A DNA stretch of 64,000 nucleotides from contig OY723272.1 in the NCBI GenBank assembly GCA_963210315.1, positions 1,116,001 through 1,180,000 on the forward strand, given 5' to 3'. How positions within the stretch are numbered: the first letter of the stretch is position 1; the number at the start of each line of letters is the position of its first letter. This document shows positions 9,957 through 21,515 of this stretch, piece after piece. Both the position numbers and the translations under genes were made by a program. The DNA comes from Rhynchopus euleeides (taxonomy: Eukaryota > Euglenozoa > Diplonemea > Diplonemida > Diplonemidae). The notes under the pieces were generated by a model. The model had not been told where the DNA came from, made no database searches, and saw nothing but the letters and a program-made list of their open reading frames with translations.

Positions 9957-11170
9957 GGGGGTCTTCGCTCCATCCGCCAAAAAAAACCAAAAAAAACCGG
10001 AAAAAACCCGTGAAAAAGTCGGAAAAAAAGAGTGTGGGGAGTTGGGTCCAGTTTAGCAAAGTGAGCTTATTTTTCGAAATTTGAAAAATTGGGGACACCA
10101 AAAGTCCCCAGAAAAATCTTCGACTTGGCCCGCAGAGAGATTTTTTTTGGTGAAAAACGATTTCAACAGTTGTCCAACAGTTGCTGTACAAGACGGCACA
10201 CCGTTCTCTGCGCATGGGCTGCTGCACGTGAATCATTTGGATGTCCGAGGGGCTATCGGAACGAGGAGGGCCACGAGCCTGAACTACCCGCCAGCAGTGA
10301 TCCCGTGCCAGGGCTGGCAGGGGGCCGCGGCCCCACCTCCCTTTTTCTGTAATTCTTTGGGAGGGTGGGCCGCCAGGGGTGGCATGGCCCTACCCTCGGC
10401 CCTACCTCCCGGGTCAGATTTTGGGGCTTTTGGGTTCGGCCTTGTGGCCGAGTTTTCATGCACCGCAGCGTATGAAAACCCAACGGCATGCTGGGGGCTT
10501 GATGGTGTTCATCGAAGCGCCCCTCATCATGTCCCAAGCGAAGGACCATCTCCGCCTGGAATGTGCAACAGCACCAACCGGTGTGGGGACTCGCCTTCGA
10601 AGACTTTCAGGATGTTCACTACCGTGGGCTCCGGCGGCTGGGGGGCTCCGCCCCCCAGACCCCCTGTAGGCTGTCTCGCGACCAAGTCCTTGCGTGTATG
10701 GGATTGATCATCGCACACCATCCACAAAGCGATGCAAGCCATGAGATTTGCTGCCGTTCCTGAACACTAGCTGGCAAAGTTTCTCGGGATTGCAGTTTTG
10801 CAAGTACTCAAAGGCAATCCAAGATCCCCTGGATTCCTGATTTTTGATCCAGCAGGCGACGACCAAAGGCAGCAACATCCGGTGCCTCTCGAATTGGGGG
10901 AAAATGTTCTGTGGTCGTGTATTCGATCCTGTTTGCATCATACCACGGGAAGTCGGGGCGGGGTTGGGCTGCACCTTTTTTCTCGCGAGCTCGGCCCACC
11001 CTGTGCCCTACCTCTTTTTTGGTTTGCCCGACCCCCAGCGAGATCACTGGCAGCCAGACCTTGTTCAACATAAACAGCAGACAAGAGAGCATAATGGAGT
11101 GCGGGGCAGCTGCCGTGTTCCCATAAAAACATCGCACCTCTGGCGCTGCCTGCACGAAAGGGACGGGTAA

Positions 11171-11464
11171 CCTGCAGGTCACCCACAGCAGCCTACTGCC
11201 TACGTTTTATACAAGATCGGCGCCGACGACACGAAAGACTGTTCGATCTGCGGCGCAACAAGAACCTCCGGTGGGAACAGAACTGAGCGGCAACAGGATG
11301 CAATGCAGGCCCACCTCCGTTGCCCTGCGGCAAGAGCAGTCACATCGATTTCGTTGACAGGGCCTGCTCACTGGTGTGTGACCACAGCAGATGGTGAGCT
11401 ACCCCACGGCAGAACACCTGGGACGGGGGATGGCTGCGACTGGGCATTACCAAACTCGTCATGA
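11171..11464 (+). pseudogene. L-element coding remnant with a C-x2-C...H-x3-C motif
   Basis: An open frame runs between TAA 11168-11170 and TGA 11462-11464, with no ATG at the start. It contains DCSICGATRT and, about 20 residues later, AHLRCPAARAV, a zinc-finger-like spacing reminiscent of retrotransposon reverse-transcriptase C-termini. The inverted copy L2 keeps the Cys and His residues but differs at several other positions, so it is probably not under protein constraint. No other domain is visible. Confidence 0.3.
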
Positions 11465-12345
11465 TGTAGGACTGCGGACAATTGGTCACCGAGAGCAAGT
11501 ATGGCTCCCGCTCAGCTCTCACTGAAGCTGAACCAGATGCAAGTGGTGGGGGGAGGAGGGGATCCCAGGGGAGGACACACCGGTCGGCAACCCACGAGGA
11601 CTGCCCGTCCCAGTCAACAGAAGAACAAAGCAGGAACACCGACGCACCTAAACGTCATACTGAAGTGTGGGAGGAGGAGGCGAGCACAAAAGGGCGTCGG
11701 CTACCGCACGCCCTTTGGCCGCAGCCGACGACGACCGAACCGGCCCCCGGCCGGGAGGTGCGTGTGGCGTGGGGGGCGAAGCCCCCCACGCAAGGGGGGT
11801 CCGGGGGGCGAAGCCCCCCGGAAAAAAAATTGGGGTTTTTTGGCCTATTTTTGGCCATTTTCCGCTGCATTTGTTTGATTTTGGGTCGGGAAAGGTATGG
11901 CCAGGAAGTGGGAAAAATTGGGGAAAAAGTCGGAAATTTTCAGGTTTGCCCATATAAACCATGGGTCACAGATTCCGATTTTTGGGTCAGACTCCAAGTT
12001 TGACACAAGGGAAAATAGGCAAAAATTTTCACCTATTTTTGGTCACCTAAGGGGGGGGGCTTCGCTCCGGGTCACTGACCCAAGCTGACCCAGATTGACC
12101 CGGAGCGAAGCCCCCCATTTTCCTAAGGTGAAAAACCCCAGGGTGACCCAAATTGACCCAAGTTGACCCAAATTGACCCGGAGCGAAGACCCCCATGTTC
12201 GTTCCCATAGGAAAAAAATTGGGGTTTTTTGGCCTATTTTTGGCCATTTTCCGCTGCATTTGTTTGATTTTGGGTCGGGAAAGGTATGGCCAGGAAGTGG
12301 GAAAAATTGGGGAAAAAGTCGGAAATTTTCAGGTTTGCCCATATA

Positions 12346-12653
12346 CCGTATACGTAAATATTATGGAACGTAAATATTATGGAACGTAAATATTATGGAA
12401 CGTAAATATTATGGAACGCTGGTGGGTTGGCGTTCCAGATTTTTTTCGTTCCATAATATTTACAGGGCTTTCTGCGACTCGGGGACTTGGACCAGGTGAT
12501 CGGACGGCGTACAGAGTCCCTGACGGGACCTACTCGTGCACTTTTCGCGTGATTCCTGACGCAAGCCGTCCTCACCACCGAGTCCCCAACTGGCCCTGTA
12601 AATATTTTGGAACGTAAATATTATGGAACGGACCGGCCAAAAATGGGCCCGTT

Positions 12654-12691
<38 letters not shown>

Positions 12692-13579
12692 GAGAGGGGG
12701 CCCGGTGCCTGCGCGCGTCCTGTCGTACTGTGGCTGCTTGGTGGGGCTAGCGCAGCAGGTTCTACTTTTGCTTCTACGGGCTCTTAGCACTGTAACATGA
12801 ACTACACAAACAACAAAGCTCTAGGGCAAACAAACCGCGCACTGGCCGGGGTTGAGCTGCGTGGGGCTCCGTGCTGGCGGCATGAACAAGGGGCTGTAGG
12901 CAAATCTACCATTCACAAGGGGCAGCCCGCTGGTGAGGGGAAAAGGGGGCGAGGTAAAGGGGGGGGGGGCAGGGGGGGAGAGGCGAAAGCGACTGACAGC
13001 GAGGGCGTGGACCGACTCCGCTGGCGCATTCACCGGAAGAAAGGGGAAGGGGGCACGGGGGTGGGGAACGGGAGGGGGGGGGGGGGAGGGGCGAAAGGAA
13101 AGAGGGGGGTAGGGGGGGGGGGGGAGCCGACCTACGGCTATCTCGCTCCCCTGGCGGCCCTACTCCCCTGGCTCTGGGACCCCTGGGAACTCCGCTGCGA
13201 AGACCCCCGCGCCCCTGGCCGGCTCGCCCGCGCCCGCTTGCCTGCCCGCGCCCTCAGACGACAACAGACCACGTTGTACGCCTCCGCCTGTGAGGCCTTG
13301 TCATCCCCCAACTCGGCCCACCAAGCCTGAATGGCCCGGAGCGCCGCCTCCTGCTCCTCCTGCGGTCGGTGCACGTCGGGGCAGAACTGCTCCTCCCACT
13401 CCCCCACCGTCGTGGCCCCGTCGTCCTCATCCATCTCCTGACCACGCTGCGGCGATGCCGACTCCCGCTTCCGCTTCGGCTGCGACGACATCGAGGTGGC
13501 TGGTGCTTGCGCAGGGTTGGAGCCTTCCTCTTTGGGCCCGTTCCATAATATTTACGTTCCATAATATTTACGTATACGG
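12346..13579. mobile_element. Element F (TA TSD) nested in L1
   Basis: TIR CCGTATACGTAAATATTATG at the left, complement at the right, with TA at 12344-12345 and 13580-13581. Removing F gives CCCATATAAACCATGGG, which occurs uninterrupted at 11949-11965: a visible empty site. The left end has four tandem AAATATTATGGAACGT units and the right end two. It contains a 35-T run (12656-12689), a roughly 190-bp block shared in inverted form with element G (12430-12605 versus 26450-26650), and a short minus-strand open frame. Confidence 0.88.
13138..13491 (-). CDS. Small basic/acidic protein carried by element F
   Basis: 117 codons, starting 88 bases inside the right end of F. It begins with a basic MSSQPKRKRES, followed by an acidic MDEDDG stretch, then a regular amphipathic segment with WEEQF and AIQAWWAEL (about residues 32-65), and ends in an Arg/Ser/Gly-rich tail (QGSQSQGSRA). 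The middle part looks like a folded DNA-binding or dimerisation helix pair; the ends look disordered. I do not recognise the family. Its position just inside the TIR fits the N-terminal fragment of an element-encoded protein. The DNA is GC-rich, where chance open frames are common, so coding is uncertain. Confidence 0.35.
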   Translation of the reverse strand: MSSQPKRKRESASPQRGQEMDEDDGATTVGEWEEQFCPDVHRPQEEQEAALRAIQAWWAELGDDKASQAEAYNVVCCRLRARAGKRARASRPGARGSSQRSSQGSQSQGSRAARGAR

Positions 13580-13823
13580 TAAACCATGGGTCACAGATTC
13601 CGATTTTTGGGTCAGACTCCAAGTTTGACACAAGGGAAAATAGGCAAAAAATTTCACCTATTTTTGGTCACCTAAGGGGGGGGGGCTTCGCTCCGGGTCA
13701 CTGACCCAAGCTGACCCAGATTGACCCGGAGCGAAGCCCCCCATTTTCCTAAGGTGAAAAACCCCAGGGTGACCCAAATTGACCCAAGTTGACCCAAATT
13801 GACCCGGAGCGAAGACCCCCAGT

Positions 13824-13989
13824 GGCTTCATTTGGCCAAAAACGTTCAATTTACCCTTCTCCAAAAAAAATTCGAAAGGGTCCCCCTACAAATCGCCGGT
13901 CTTAGGAATTTTTTTTTGGGCACCCAGATTTCAAAAAATTTCAAACTATTTTCTGGACCAAAAATCAAACTATTGAGGTCCTGGCCGGA
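13824..13989. repeat. Continuation of repeat X after L1
   Basis: Starts GGCTTCATTTGGCC and carries AAAAACGTTCAATT and TTCGAAAGGGTCCCCCTACA, as in the uninterrupted copy near 49890-49960. It then runs on to the R1 target site. Confidence 0.7.
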
Positions 13990-14320
13990 CACGGTGGGAT
14001 CTTGTAAATTTTACATGTAAAAATACCGATTTTTACATGTATTATACATGTATAATACTTGCATGTCAACTATTATACATGTATAATACATGTATATGCC
14101 TGAAATATACATGTAAAATACATGTATATCAAGTAAAAATACATGTATAATACTTGCATGTCAACTATTATACATGTATTTTTACTTGATATACATGTAT
14201 TTTACATGTATATTTCATGCATTTACATGTATTTTACATGTATAATACTTGTCATGCAAGTATTATACATGTAAAATACTTGCACGACAAGTAAAATACA
14301 TGTATAATACTTGCATGACA

Positions 14321-14528
14321 CACGGTGGACTCCAGCGGGGGTAGGGTAACCCTTTTCGGGAGTCTCAACTAGCGGGAGTCTCGGACTCCCGCTAGCGGGA
14401 GTCTTTAGCCTAAATTAGCTGGAAAATAGACTCCCGCTAGCGGGAGTCTCCAGTACATACTGCAGAAAAAGACACCCTCTCAGACTCCCGCTCCCAGACT
14501 CCCGCTAGGGTGGCTGGAGTCCACCGTG
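14321..14528. mobile_element. Element R2, same family, nested in R1 (2-bp TSD CA)
   Basis: Ends CACGGTGGACTCCAGC and GCTGGAGTCCACCGTG (one mismatch region), flanked by CA. Removing it gives TTGCATGACAAGTA, the same string seen in the R1 arm at about 14622-14635. Internally it carries several GACTCCCGCTAGCGGGAGTC palindromes. 208 bp, no coding capacity. Confidence 0.85.
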
Positions 14529-14755
14529 CAAGTAAAATACTTGCATGCAAGTAAAATACATGTATTTTACTTGCATGCAAGTATTTTACTTGTCATGCAA
14601 GTATTTTACATGTATAATACTTGCATGACAAGTATTATACATGTAAAATACATGTAAATGCATGAAATATACATGTAAAATACATGTATATCAAGTAAAA
14701 ATACATGTATAATAGTTGACATGCAAGTATTATACATGTATTTTTACTTGATATA

Positions 14756-15565
14756 CCGTAAACGGAAATATTGTGGACCGTAATAAAGGTGAACCGTACT
14801 ATAGGTGGACCGTAAAAAAGATGGAACAAATGGGATTTTTCCGGAACTTGGAACATTTTTACGGTCCACCTATTTTACGGTTGGGATAGTGGACTTGGCG
14901 GTTTTTTTTACGAGTTCCTTCGTGACGAAGTCGCGAAGGAACCAAGGAAATCGTACGACTGAAGCTGCAGGATTAACACCACAGAGCCTCAGCACAGAGT
15001 GTGCGCTCACCATCGTCCGGGAACTGTTCTCCCACAGTTACTGCAGGGTGTACTACACTAAAGGAGTACGATTTCCCTGAATTTTCCGGGCACTGATTCA
15101 CGAATTTACATCTGGAGGGAGCCCGGTGGTCTCAGCTTCTGTCTGCGCGCCCTGCCGTACTGTGGCTGCTTTTGTGGGCTCGTGCATCAGGTTCTACTTT
15201 TACTTCTACCGGAACGCTCCTTGCATGGTACTACACTTCTCGAGGTGTGGTGGTGGGTGAGTCTCGAGGTGAGTGGTGGTGATCGTGCCCTTTCCACACG
15301 CAGGGAGGACTTGCTTCTCTTGCTGGTGTTGGTTGCGGTGGTGGAGGGAGGGTCCAAAGCTGGGAGGTCGGGAGGCCTACGTGCGGGAGTCTGCGGCGTG
15401 GAGGCCGCAGTCCGCGCCCCGCAACCCACCAGCCCGCGGGCGAAAATCGCATTGTCTTTTCCATATGCAGTCCCAATAAATAGTGGACCGTAAAAAAGAT
15501 GGAACGTTTGGCCTTTTTTTGGGAACTTGGAACATTTTTACGGTCCACCCTTTTTCCGTTTACGG
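14756..15565. mobile_element. Deleted non-autonomous copy of element H (H')
   Basis: Ends CCGTAAACGG/CCGTTTACGG with TA on both sides (14754-14755, 15566-15567). Removing it yields ACTTGATATACATGTATTTT, present intact at about 14184-14203 in the other R1 arm. The first ~475 bp match H 26663-27129 and the last ~325 bp match H 29771-30097, so 2.6 kb including the transposase gene is missing. It keeps the GTTCCTTCG(C/T)GACGAAGTCG hairpin near 14920. Confidence 0.92.
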
Positions 15566-15704
15566 TACATGTATTTTACATGTATATTTCAGGCATATAC
15601 ATGTATTATACATGTATAATAGTTGACATGCAAGTATTATACATGTATAATACATCTAAAAATCGGTATTTTTACATGTAAAATTTACAAGATCCCACCG
15701 TGGA

Positions 15705-15889
15705 CATGTCCGGGGGGGGGGGGGGGGGTCAAAATTGGATTTCCCGAATTTCCGGGTCCGGACATGTCCGCCCGGACATATCCGCCCTGTCCGGGGCGGA
15801 CATTTCTGGATGTCCGGATGTCCGCCCGGACATGTCCGGGCGGGAAATTCGGGAAATGTCCGGGGGGGGGGGGGGGGGGGGGGGGGGGG
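15705..15889. repeat. GGACATGTCC palindrome cluster
   Basis: Between two long G runs are repeated GTCCGGACATGTCCG, CCGCCCGGACAT and GGATGTCCGG motifs. A related cluster with the same GGGTCAAAATTGG start lies at about 17050-17180, on the other side of S1. Probably the two halves of one older element. Confidence 0.6.
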
Positions 15890-15891
15890 TA

Positions 15892-17039
15892 GGGGGGGTC
15901 AAATGGGGGTGACAAACACGATTTTTCAAAAAACCGGCGCAGAGGCCCCAAAGCCCCCGTAAACCCTCCAAACCCCCCCAGATCGGTCCGGAAACCCATC
16001 GAACCCCACTTTTCCACCATTCCGGGCACCTCAGGTGCCCGAATTGGGGTACCTAAATTTTGTGCCACCGTTTGGTACCGGACAGTGCCACTGTGTGGGA
16101 GGTTGGAAAAGAAAATGCCCCAACACACCACATCTGAGGGTTGCAATGCATGTTGCTTGCCAACCACGTCATCCGGTGGGTGTCAGGCGCTATGTAGGTG
16201 GCATGAGCCAGGTCTTCGATGTGTTCTGGCTTGTATATGTACCTCCCTGCCTGCGGCACAGGCACTGCCTTTGTCCCCCACACCAGCCACAGAGAGCGTA
16301 TTGTACTCGGTCCACGGTTGCTGATTCATTGTGATGCGTTGTATCCTCGAGTGAACGTCACACACTAGTGGCACCACCACCCGCCATCCGAGAGCTGTAT
16401 TGACTTTGCGCCCTTCCGTTGCATTCACCTCGCCACGCATATTGCACCGTTCAGTACCAGTGCTCTTGGGCCAGGCAAAGTAGACCGCAGCAACTACCAA
16501 TTCTGGCACAATGGGTACCACGACAGCGCACTTCGTGTGTTCCCGGAATGTACAGCTCGTGTTGCAACAGTCGTTGTCAACACATCCCGGTTGTGGAGCA
16601 CTGCTGCACAGGAATCACACGACCATCTGGACTTGTTCCGTACCTACAGGCAGCCTCCCGGTGCATGGTGGCAGGGAGGTACATATACAAGCCAGAACTC
16701 ATCGAAGACCTGGCTAATGCCACCTACATAGCGCCTGACACCCACCGGATGACGTGGTTGGCAAGCAACATGCATTGCAACCCTCAGATGTGGTGTGTTG
16801 GGGCATTTTCTTTTCCAACCTCCCACACAGTGGCACTGTCCGGTACCAAACGGTGGCACAAAGTTTAGGTACCCCAATTCGGGCACCTGAGGTGCCCGGA
16901 ATGGTGGAAAAGTGGGGTTCGATGGGTTTCCGGACCGATCTGGGGGGGTTTGGAGGGTTTACGGGGGCTTTGGGGCCTCTGCGCCGGTTTTTTGAAAAAT
17001 CGTGTTTGTCCACGTAAAAGGGTGGCATTTGACCCCCCC
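15892..17039. mobile_element. Element S1 (foldback type, TA TSD)
   Basis: 1148 bp. Ends GGGGGGGTCAAATG and CATTTGACCCCCCC, with TA at 15890-15891 and 17040-17041. The outer ~350 bp are inverted copies of each other (AAACACGATTTTTC, GAACCCCACTTTTCC, GGGCACCTCAGGTGCCC). A unique ~430-bp centre (about 16250-16675) separates them. The open frames in it are conserved only because the DNA copies are nearly identical; no domain is recognised. Confidence 0.85.
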
Positions 17040-17041
17040 TA

Positions 17042-17185
17042 GGGGGGGGGGGGGGTCAAAATTGGACCCGGACATCCGGACACCCGGATTTCCGGGTCCG
17101 GGCATGTCCGCCCTGAAACCGCCTAAGGGGCCGGGGGAAATCCAGGAAATTCGGGAAATCCAGGAATATGAAGAATCCTCCTTAA
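17042..17185. repeat. Second GGACAT/GGTCAAAATTGG cluster
   Basis: G run, then GGTCAAAATTGGACCCGGAC, CCCGGATTTCCGGG and short AGGAAATTCGGGAAATCC repeats. Matches the left part of 15705-15889. Confidence 0.5.
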
Positions 17186-17515
17186 AATACGTATTATACG
17201 TTCAGGCAATATTGCACAGGCATCCACGATGCGACTCACACCGGACTTTGGGTTCGTGGCGTCGTTCGTCAGCACTTCGACAGCGTCCCACGCCTTGTCG
17301 GTGCGGTTGCGCTTCTCACCTGATATCGTTACACACCCACAGGCACTTCAGCTGACTGGGGATGCAGTGAGAGTCACACTCAACAAGGATATCAAGGTCA
17401 CACTCCAAGTCCAGCCACGGACATCCACTCTGTACGGTGTATGCAAAAATGGGGTGAAAATCCGGAGCGTATAATACGTATTATACGTATAGCGTATTAT
17501 ACGTATAGTGCAGCC
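17186..17515. repeat. Segment bordered by CGTATTATACG palindromes
   Basis: Both ends carry TACGTATTATACG-type palindromes (17187-17201 and 17468-17504). Between them is about 250 bp of unique DNA with a short open frame (17229-17474, no recognised domain). Similar palindromes stand alone at 8380-8424. Probably a small non-autonomous element; exact ends not determined. Confidence 0.5.
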
Positions 17516-17532
17516 TAGGGGGGGGGGGGGTA

Positions 17533-18872
17533 GGGGACCAGATGTACTTGAAAAATTTGTAATAAAAATTTTTCCGACCCCAAACAAGGGTTATTGGCAC
17601 CTAAAATGGGTGTACCCGCCTCAAAAATATGTCTGGGGACCCAATGAAACCGGTTTGTCACACTTAGTCGCCCATTTTCGGCCCGAATTTTTGAAAAATC
17701 GGTGAAAAATGGGGGTTTCGCCCATTATGGGCAAAATCCCGATTTTCATGAAAAAATGACAAAATCGGGGCAACTAGACCCCATTTTGGGTGGTTTTCGG
17801 GTGAAAAACGTACCCTAGACATCCCTGGGGTACATTGTATACCCTCCAGGGCCTCTAGGACCAGTAGAATCACGTGAAAATGTGTTTTTTTACCCAAAAA
17901 AAGGACCCTGCAACCACCCTGCACACACCCTGCACACATCCTGCAACCATGTTGCAGGCACACAATAACCCAATAACCACCCAGAAACCACTGAGCCTGC
18001 CCTATAAGGGGTGTATGGGCCTGTCGGAACAGGTTTTCTACACCGAGTTGCCCAAATTCGGTCCGAGAATTTGAAAAAATTGTGAAGAACGGGGAATTTG
18101 CCCGTGTGTGGTAAAAGTCCTAATTTTTATGAAAAAATGACAAAATCGGGGCGACTAGACCCCATTTTGGGTGGTTTTCGGGTGAAAAACGTACCCTAGG
18201 CATCCCTGGGGTACATTGTATACCATCCAGGGCCTCTAGGACCAGTAGAAGTGTGTGAAAATGCCTTTTTTTTACCCAAAAAAGGACCCTGCAACGATGT
18301 TGGAGGACCCTGCACACATCCTGCAGCCATGTTGTAGGCACCCTATAACCCTATAACCACCCAGAAACCACTGGGAATGCCCTAAAAGGGGTGTATGGGC
18401 CTGTCGGAACAGGTTTTCTCCACCGAATTGCCCAAATTCGGTCCGATATTTTGAAAAAACTGTGAAAAATGGGGGTTTCGCCCATGTGGGGTAAATGTCC
18501 CAATTTTACGAAAAAATGATAAAATTAGGGCGACTAGACCCCATGTTGGGTGGTTTTCGGGTGAAAAATGTACCCTAGGCATCCCTGGGGCACATTGTAT
18601 ACCATCCAGGGCCTCTAGGACCAGTAGAAGTGCGTTAAAATGCACATTTTTACCCAAAAATGACCCTGCAACCACCTTGCACAGGACTCACCCCAGAAAA
18701 GCGAAAAAAATGCCAAAAAATGGCCAAAAATGAGGGTTGGTGGGCCCAAAAGTGGGTAAAAACCTCCGGAAATTCATATCCGGAGTGGGTTTGGGGGTGG
18801 GTTGGCACTGTTGACCTCCAGACCTGGATATTTCAAAAAAATTACAGTTTTTCTCAAGGACATCTGGGGGCC
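17533..18872. mobile_element. Element T1 (TA between G runs) with ~377-bp tandem units
   Basis: Left end GGGGACCAGATGTACTTGA after TA 17531-17532; right end TCAAGGACATCTGGGGGCC before TA 18873-18874. The interior holds about three units of ~377 bp, each with CTAGACCCCAT(T/G)TTGGGTGG, CGTACCCTAG and CCAGGGCCTCTAGGACCAGT. A truncated relative, T2, is at 44394-44930. No coding frame. Confidence 0.75.
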
Positions 18873-18874
18873 TA

Positions 18875-19156
18875 GGGGGGGGGGGGGTGGGGGTGGCGTT
18901 TGAGTGAATGAGAGATATGGAGAGAGAGGGAGACAAAGGACTGCCACCGCACGAGCAACGGGCAAGCAGGCGGGGCAGACAGACGCATACCGCATGGGGG
19001 GGGATGGGGGGGGATATGCCGTGGGTATATCCACGGAACAAGAATATCGGTGGGGGCGGGGGGGGGGGGTTTGATTGTGTCGAGAGTGGATGGAAAAGCA
19101 AGTCTCCCAGCACCTTCTCGCAATGTAAGTCATTTTTGTAGTGCCCCCCCCCCCCC
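18875..19156. other. G-rich spacer between T1 and E
   Basis: Contains GAGAGA-rich and G-run sequence and ends in a C run of about 14. No gene or recognised repeat. Confidence 0.4.
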
Positions 19157-19158
19157 TA

Positions 19159-21153
19159 GGGCAGTGAAGGCAAAATACGCGTATTTTTCAGAATCCCGAT
19201 TTTAAAAATACGTTGAACGTTCAAATACGTTGAACGTTCAGCGTATTTGAACGTTTCTCACATTGCCTACCGTCTGCAGGGGCCACCAGTCACAAACCCA
19301 CCTTTCCTCAAGCAGAGCAAGGGCGAGTTGGTGGCACCACGACAACCGTGCGGAAGACGTCCTTGGAGCACGATTTTACAGCGACTTGCTTCGCGATGCA
19401 GTCGACAGCATCCCTTGTCCTTTGCTCCATGAAGCGGGCTGGTGCAGTTGAGGTGAACCCCTGCAGGTGGGATATCCCATACGGTTCTCCCATGCGGGAT
19501 ATCCCACGGTTCTGGCAAGTCACGTATGTCTCTAGACTGGGTTCTGGCTTAGAGGCGTTCAGCCATAATCCATCCAGTGGGAGCATCACGGCACTGTCCG
19601 CTCGGACACGTAGATACCAGGGACTGAAATGGGAGTTCCCCATATTGCTGTCGACATACGCCGGCTCGAGGTGTTCTCTCTCAGTCGGGTAAAACCACCC
19701 TGTCTCACGACGGTCTAAATCCAGCTCACGTTCGGCCATCCACTTCCTCTACACGACGGACTCCAGCCGGTCGAGTGGGGTAAAACTGGGAGATAGGTCG
19801 AGAGGGGGTTGGTACCCCCGCTTTTCCGGAGTTAGTCAACCCTGAAAAGAGGGGGTACCAACCACCCCTTTCCGGGTTCATGTGTAGAGTGCACCCAGTG
19901 GGTGAAAACGCCCAAAAGCCAAAAAAACGTTCAACTTCGACGCATTTTTTTAAAACCCTGTGCCTGGAATTTTGACCGAGTTAGATAAAATTTTTAGTGC
20001 AATCCTTCAGCACCTCCCCCCTAGATTTTTAGGTTTTCTTGACCCAATGGTCGAAATCTGCGACATAGTGGAAATCCCGGGGACATGTCGAATTCGAAAT
20101 TTTTGGGTCAAGAAACCCCAGGGGGGGACCCTTTGGTTTCACCCCCTGCTGGGGGGCCTGGTGGGCGTTCAGGTGTGCTGAGACCCTTTGGGTTCTGACA
20201 GAGTGCAGCAATGGTAATCAACCGTCGTGAACGTACTTTCGTGCCGGCATGGCTATCCATGCGCACCGTGGCATGTCGCCGCATCCGTTCCGATCAACAA
20301 GTGCCAGAGGTAAATCAGGAGTCCTGGTCCAGTGCAGGCACCTGCGCTGCAGATACCCAAGGGACTGTTGTCCACAAAAATGCACACGCAAGGACATCAA
20401 CTGACCGAGGCAATGCACCTCGCAGCCTATCGATTCGATTCGGGGCACCAAGCCTCACGAGCTGGTCACGCGATACCAGGTTACTCTGCGTGGCATATTC
20501 CGTGCAGCCGAAATGGCTTGGGCAGCAGTGCACAGGAACTTCTGCTGCACTGCGACAGGACAACCCAAGCACCTGCCGCGTACATCCGGAGGTGAAGTTG
20601 GATGAGGAAGATCAGTGGCTTCTGGGAGGAAGAGGGCGACCGCGTCCACGTCGCGGATACCACACTCAGCACACGAGCGGGCGTTGCCTGAAATCCCCCA
20701 TGTGTAAACAGGGGAAATCGGCCTTTGAGGGAATCCTGGTCAGGAATAAAAATTTCCACACATATTTTTCGACTTCCTGAGGCCAAAAACCGGTGTTCCT
20801 GGACCCAGATGTGACATCTGGATGACATAATAAAAATCCAGAGTGCCTTAGAGGCGCGCGGGACATTTTTTTGGGGATCGTGGCTGGGGACCCCCTATTT
20901 TGGGGGATTTCCCGTAGGTGGAAAATGTCGATTTTCCAATTTTAGATCATTCTGGGGGCACCTGCGGGGCCATATTTTGCATTTTCAGACAGGGGACCTA
21001 TACCCTACAAACCCGATTTTCGGGTTTTTTGACCATTTTTTGCCTTGTGCGAAAACGTGATATTTTTTGGACAAAATTCCAGGCACAGGGTTTAAAAATA
21101 CGTTGAACGTTCAAATACGTTGAACGTTTTTTACGTATTTTCTATCACTGCCC
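19159..21153. mobile_element. Element E (TA TSD) carrying nested D1
   Basis: Ends GGGCAGTGA and TCACTGCCC, TA at 19157-19158 and 21154-21155. Subterminal repeats at both ends are ATACGTTGAACGTTCAA units. E sits at CCCCTAGGGG-like sequence. To the right the flank (AGGTAT-TATACAAGCC) is an S-type arm, so E interrupted an S copy or its edge. The interior includes two TGGGATATCCCA-like palindromes near 19467 and 19497 and no recognised gene. Confidence 0.8.
19955..21091. mobile_element. Element D1 (TTAAA TSD) nested in E
   Basis: TIR ACCCTGTGCCTGGAATTTTG at the left and its complement at the right, with TTAAA on both sides (19950-19954, 21092-21096). It lies beside the E subterminal repeat. A near-identical but left-truncated copy, D2, is at 47648-48738. 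Open frames shared by both copies carry no recognised domain. Confidence 0.8.
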
Positions 21154-21155
21154 TA

Positions 21156-21513
21156 GGGGGAGGTATATATACAAGCCAGAACACATCGAAGACCTGGCTA
21201 ATGCCACCTACATAGCGCCTGACACCCACCGGATGACGTGGTTGGCAAGCAACATGCATTGCAACCCTCAGATGTGGTGTGTTGGGGCATTTTCTTTTCC
21301 AACCTCCCACACAGTGGCACTGTACGGTACCAAACGGTGGCACAAAATTTAGGTACCCCAATTCGGGCACCTGAGGTGCCCGGAATGGTGGAAAAGTGGG
21401 GTTCGATGGGTTTCCGGACCGATCTGGGGGGGTTTGGAGGGTTTACGGGGGCTTTGGGGCCTCTGCGCCGGTTTTTTGAAAAATTGTGTTTGTCACCCCC
21501 ATTTGACCCCCCC
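21156..21513. mobile_element. Element S3, one arm only
   Basis: Matches the right arm of S1/S2 from AGGTA-ATATACAAGCCAG to CATTTGACCCCCCC, then TA 21514-21515 and a C run. The other arm and the centre are absent. Its inner edge is where E is inserted. Confidence 0.75.
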
Positions 21514-21515
21514 TA

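Larger units (their letters stand above)
9957..13820. mobile_element. Element L1 complex (3-bp TSD AGT)
   Basis: TIRs GGGGGTCTTCGCTCC at 9957 and the complement ending at 13820 are flanked by AGT (9954-9956 and 13821-13823). Removing L1 restores GCAGTGGCTTC, which is present uninterrupted near 49890 (empty site). A second right end sits at 12194, so the complex is a full L (9957-12194) plus a duplicated L right part (12211-13820) that itself carries element F. An inverted second copy, L2, is at 24196-26210. Internal landmarks are GGGGGGCGAAGCCCCCC hairpins near 11780-11820 and repeated TTGACCC/GGGTCAA motifs near both right ends. No intact gene. Confidence 0.85.
13990..15702. mobile_element. 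Element R1: foldback type, CACGGTGG ends, 2-bp TSD GA
   Basis: Left end CACGGTGGGATCTTGTAAA, right end its complement, with GA on both sides (13988-13989 and 15703-15704). The arms are long inverted repeats built of TACATGTA, AATACTTGCATG and GTATTATACATG palindromes. Two further elements sit inside: R2 (14321-14528) and the deleted H copy (14756-15565). Without them R1 is about 690 bp, almost all palindromic. Confidence 0.85.

Noticed and set aside
16419..16868. 149-codon frame in S1, repeated in S2
   Set aside because: Conserved only because the two DNA copies are nearly identical; it crosses the arm/centre junction and has no domain.
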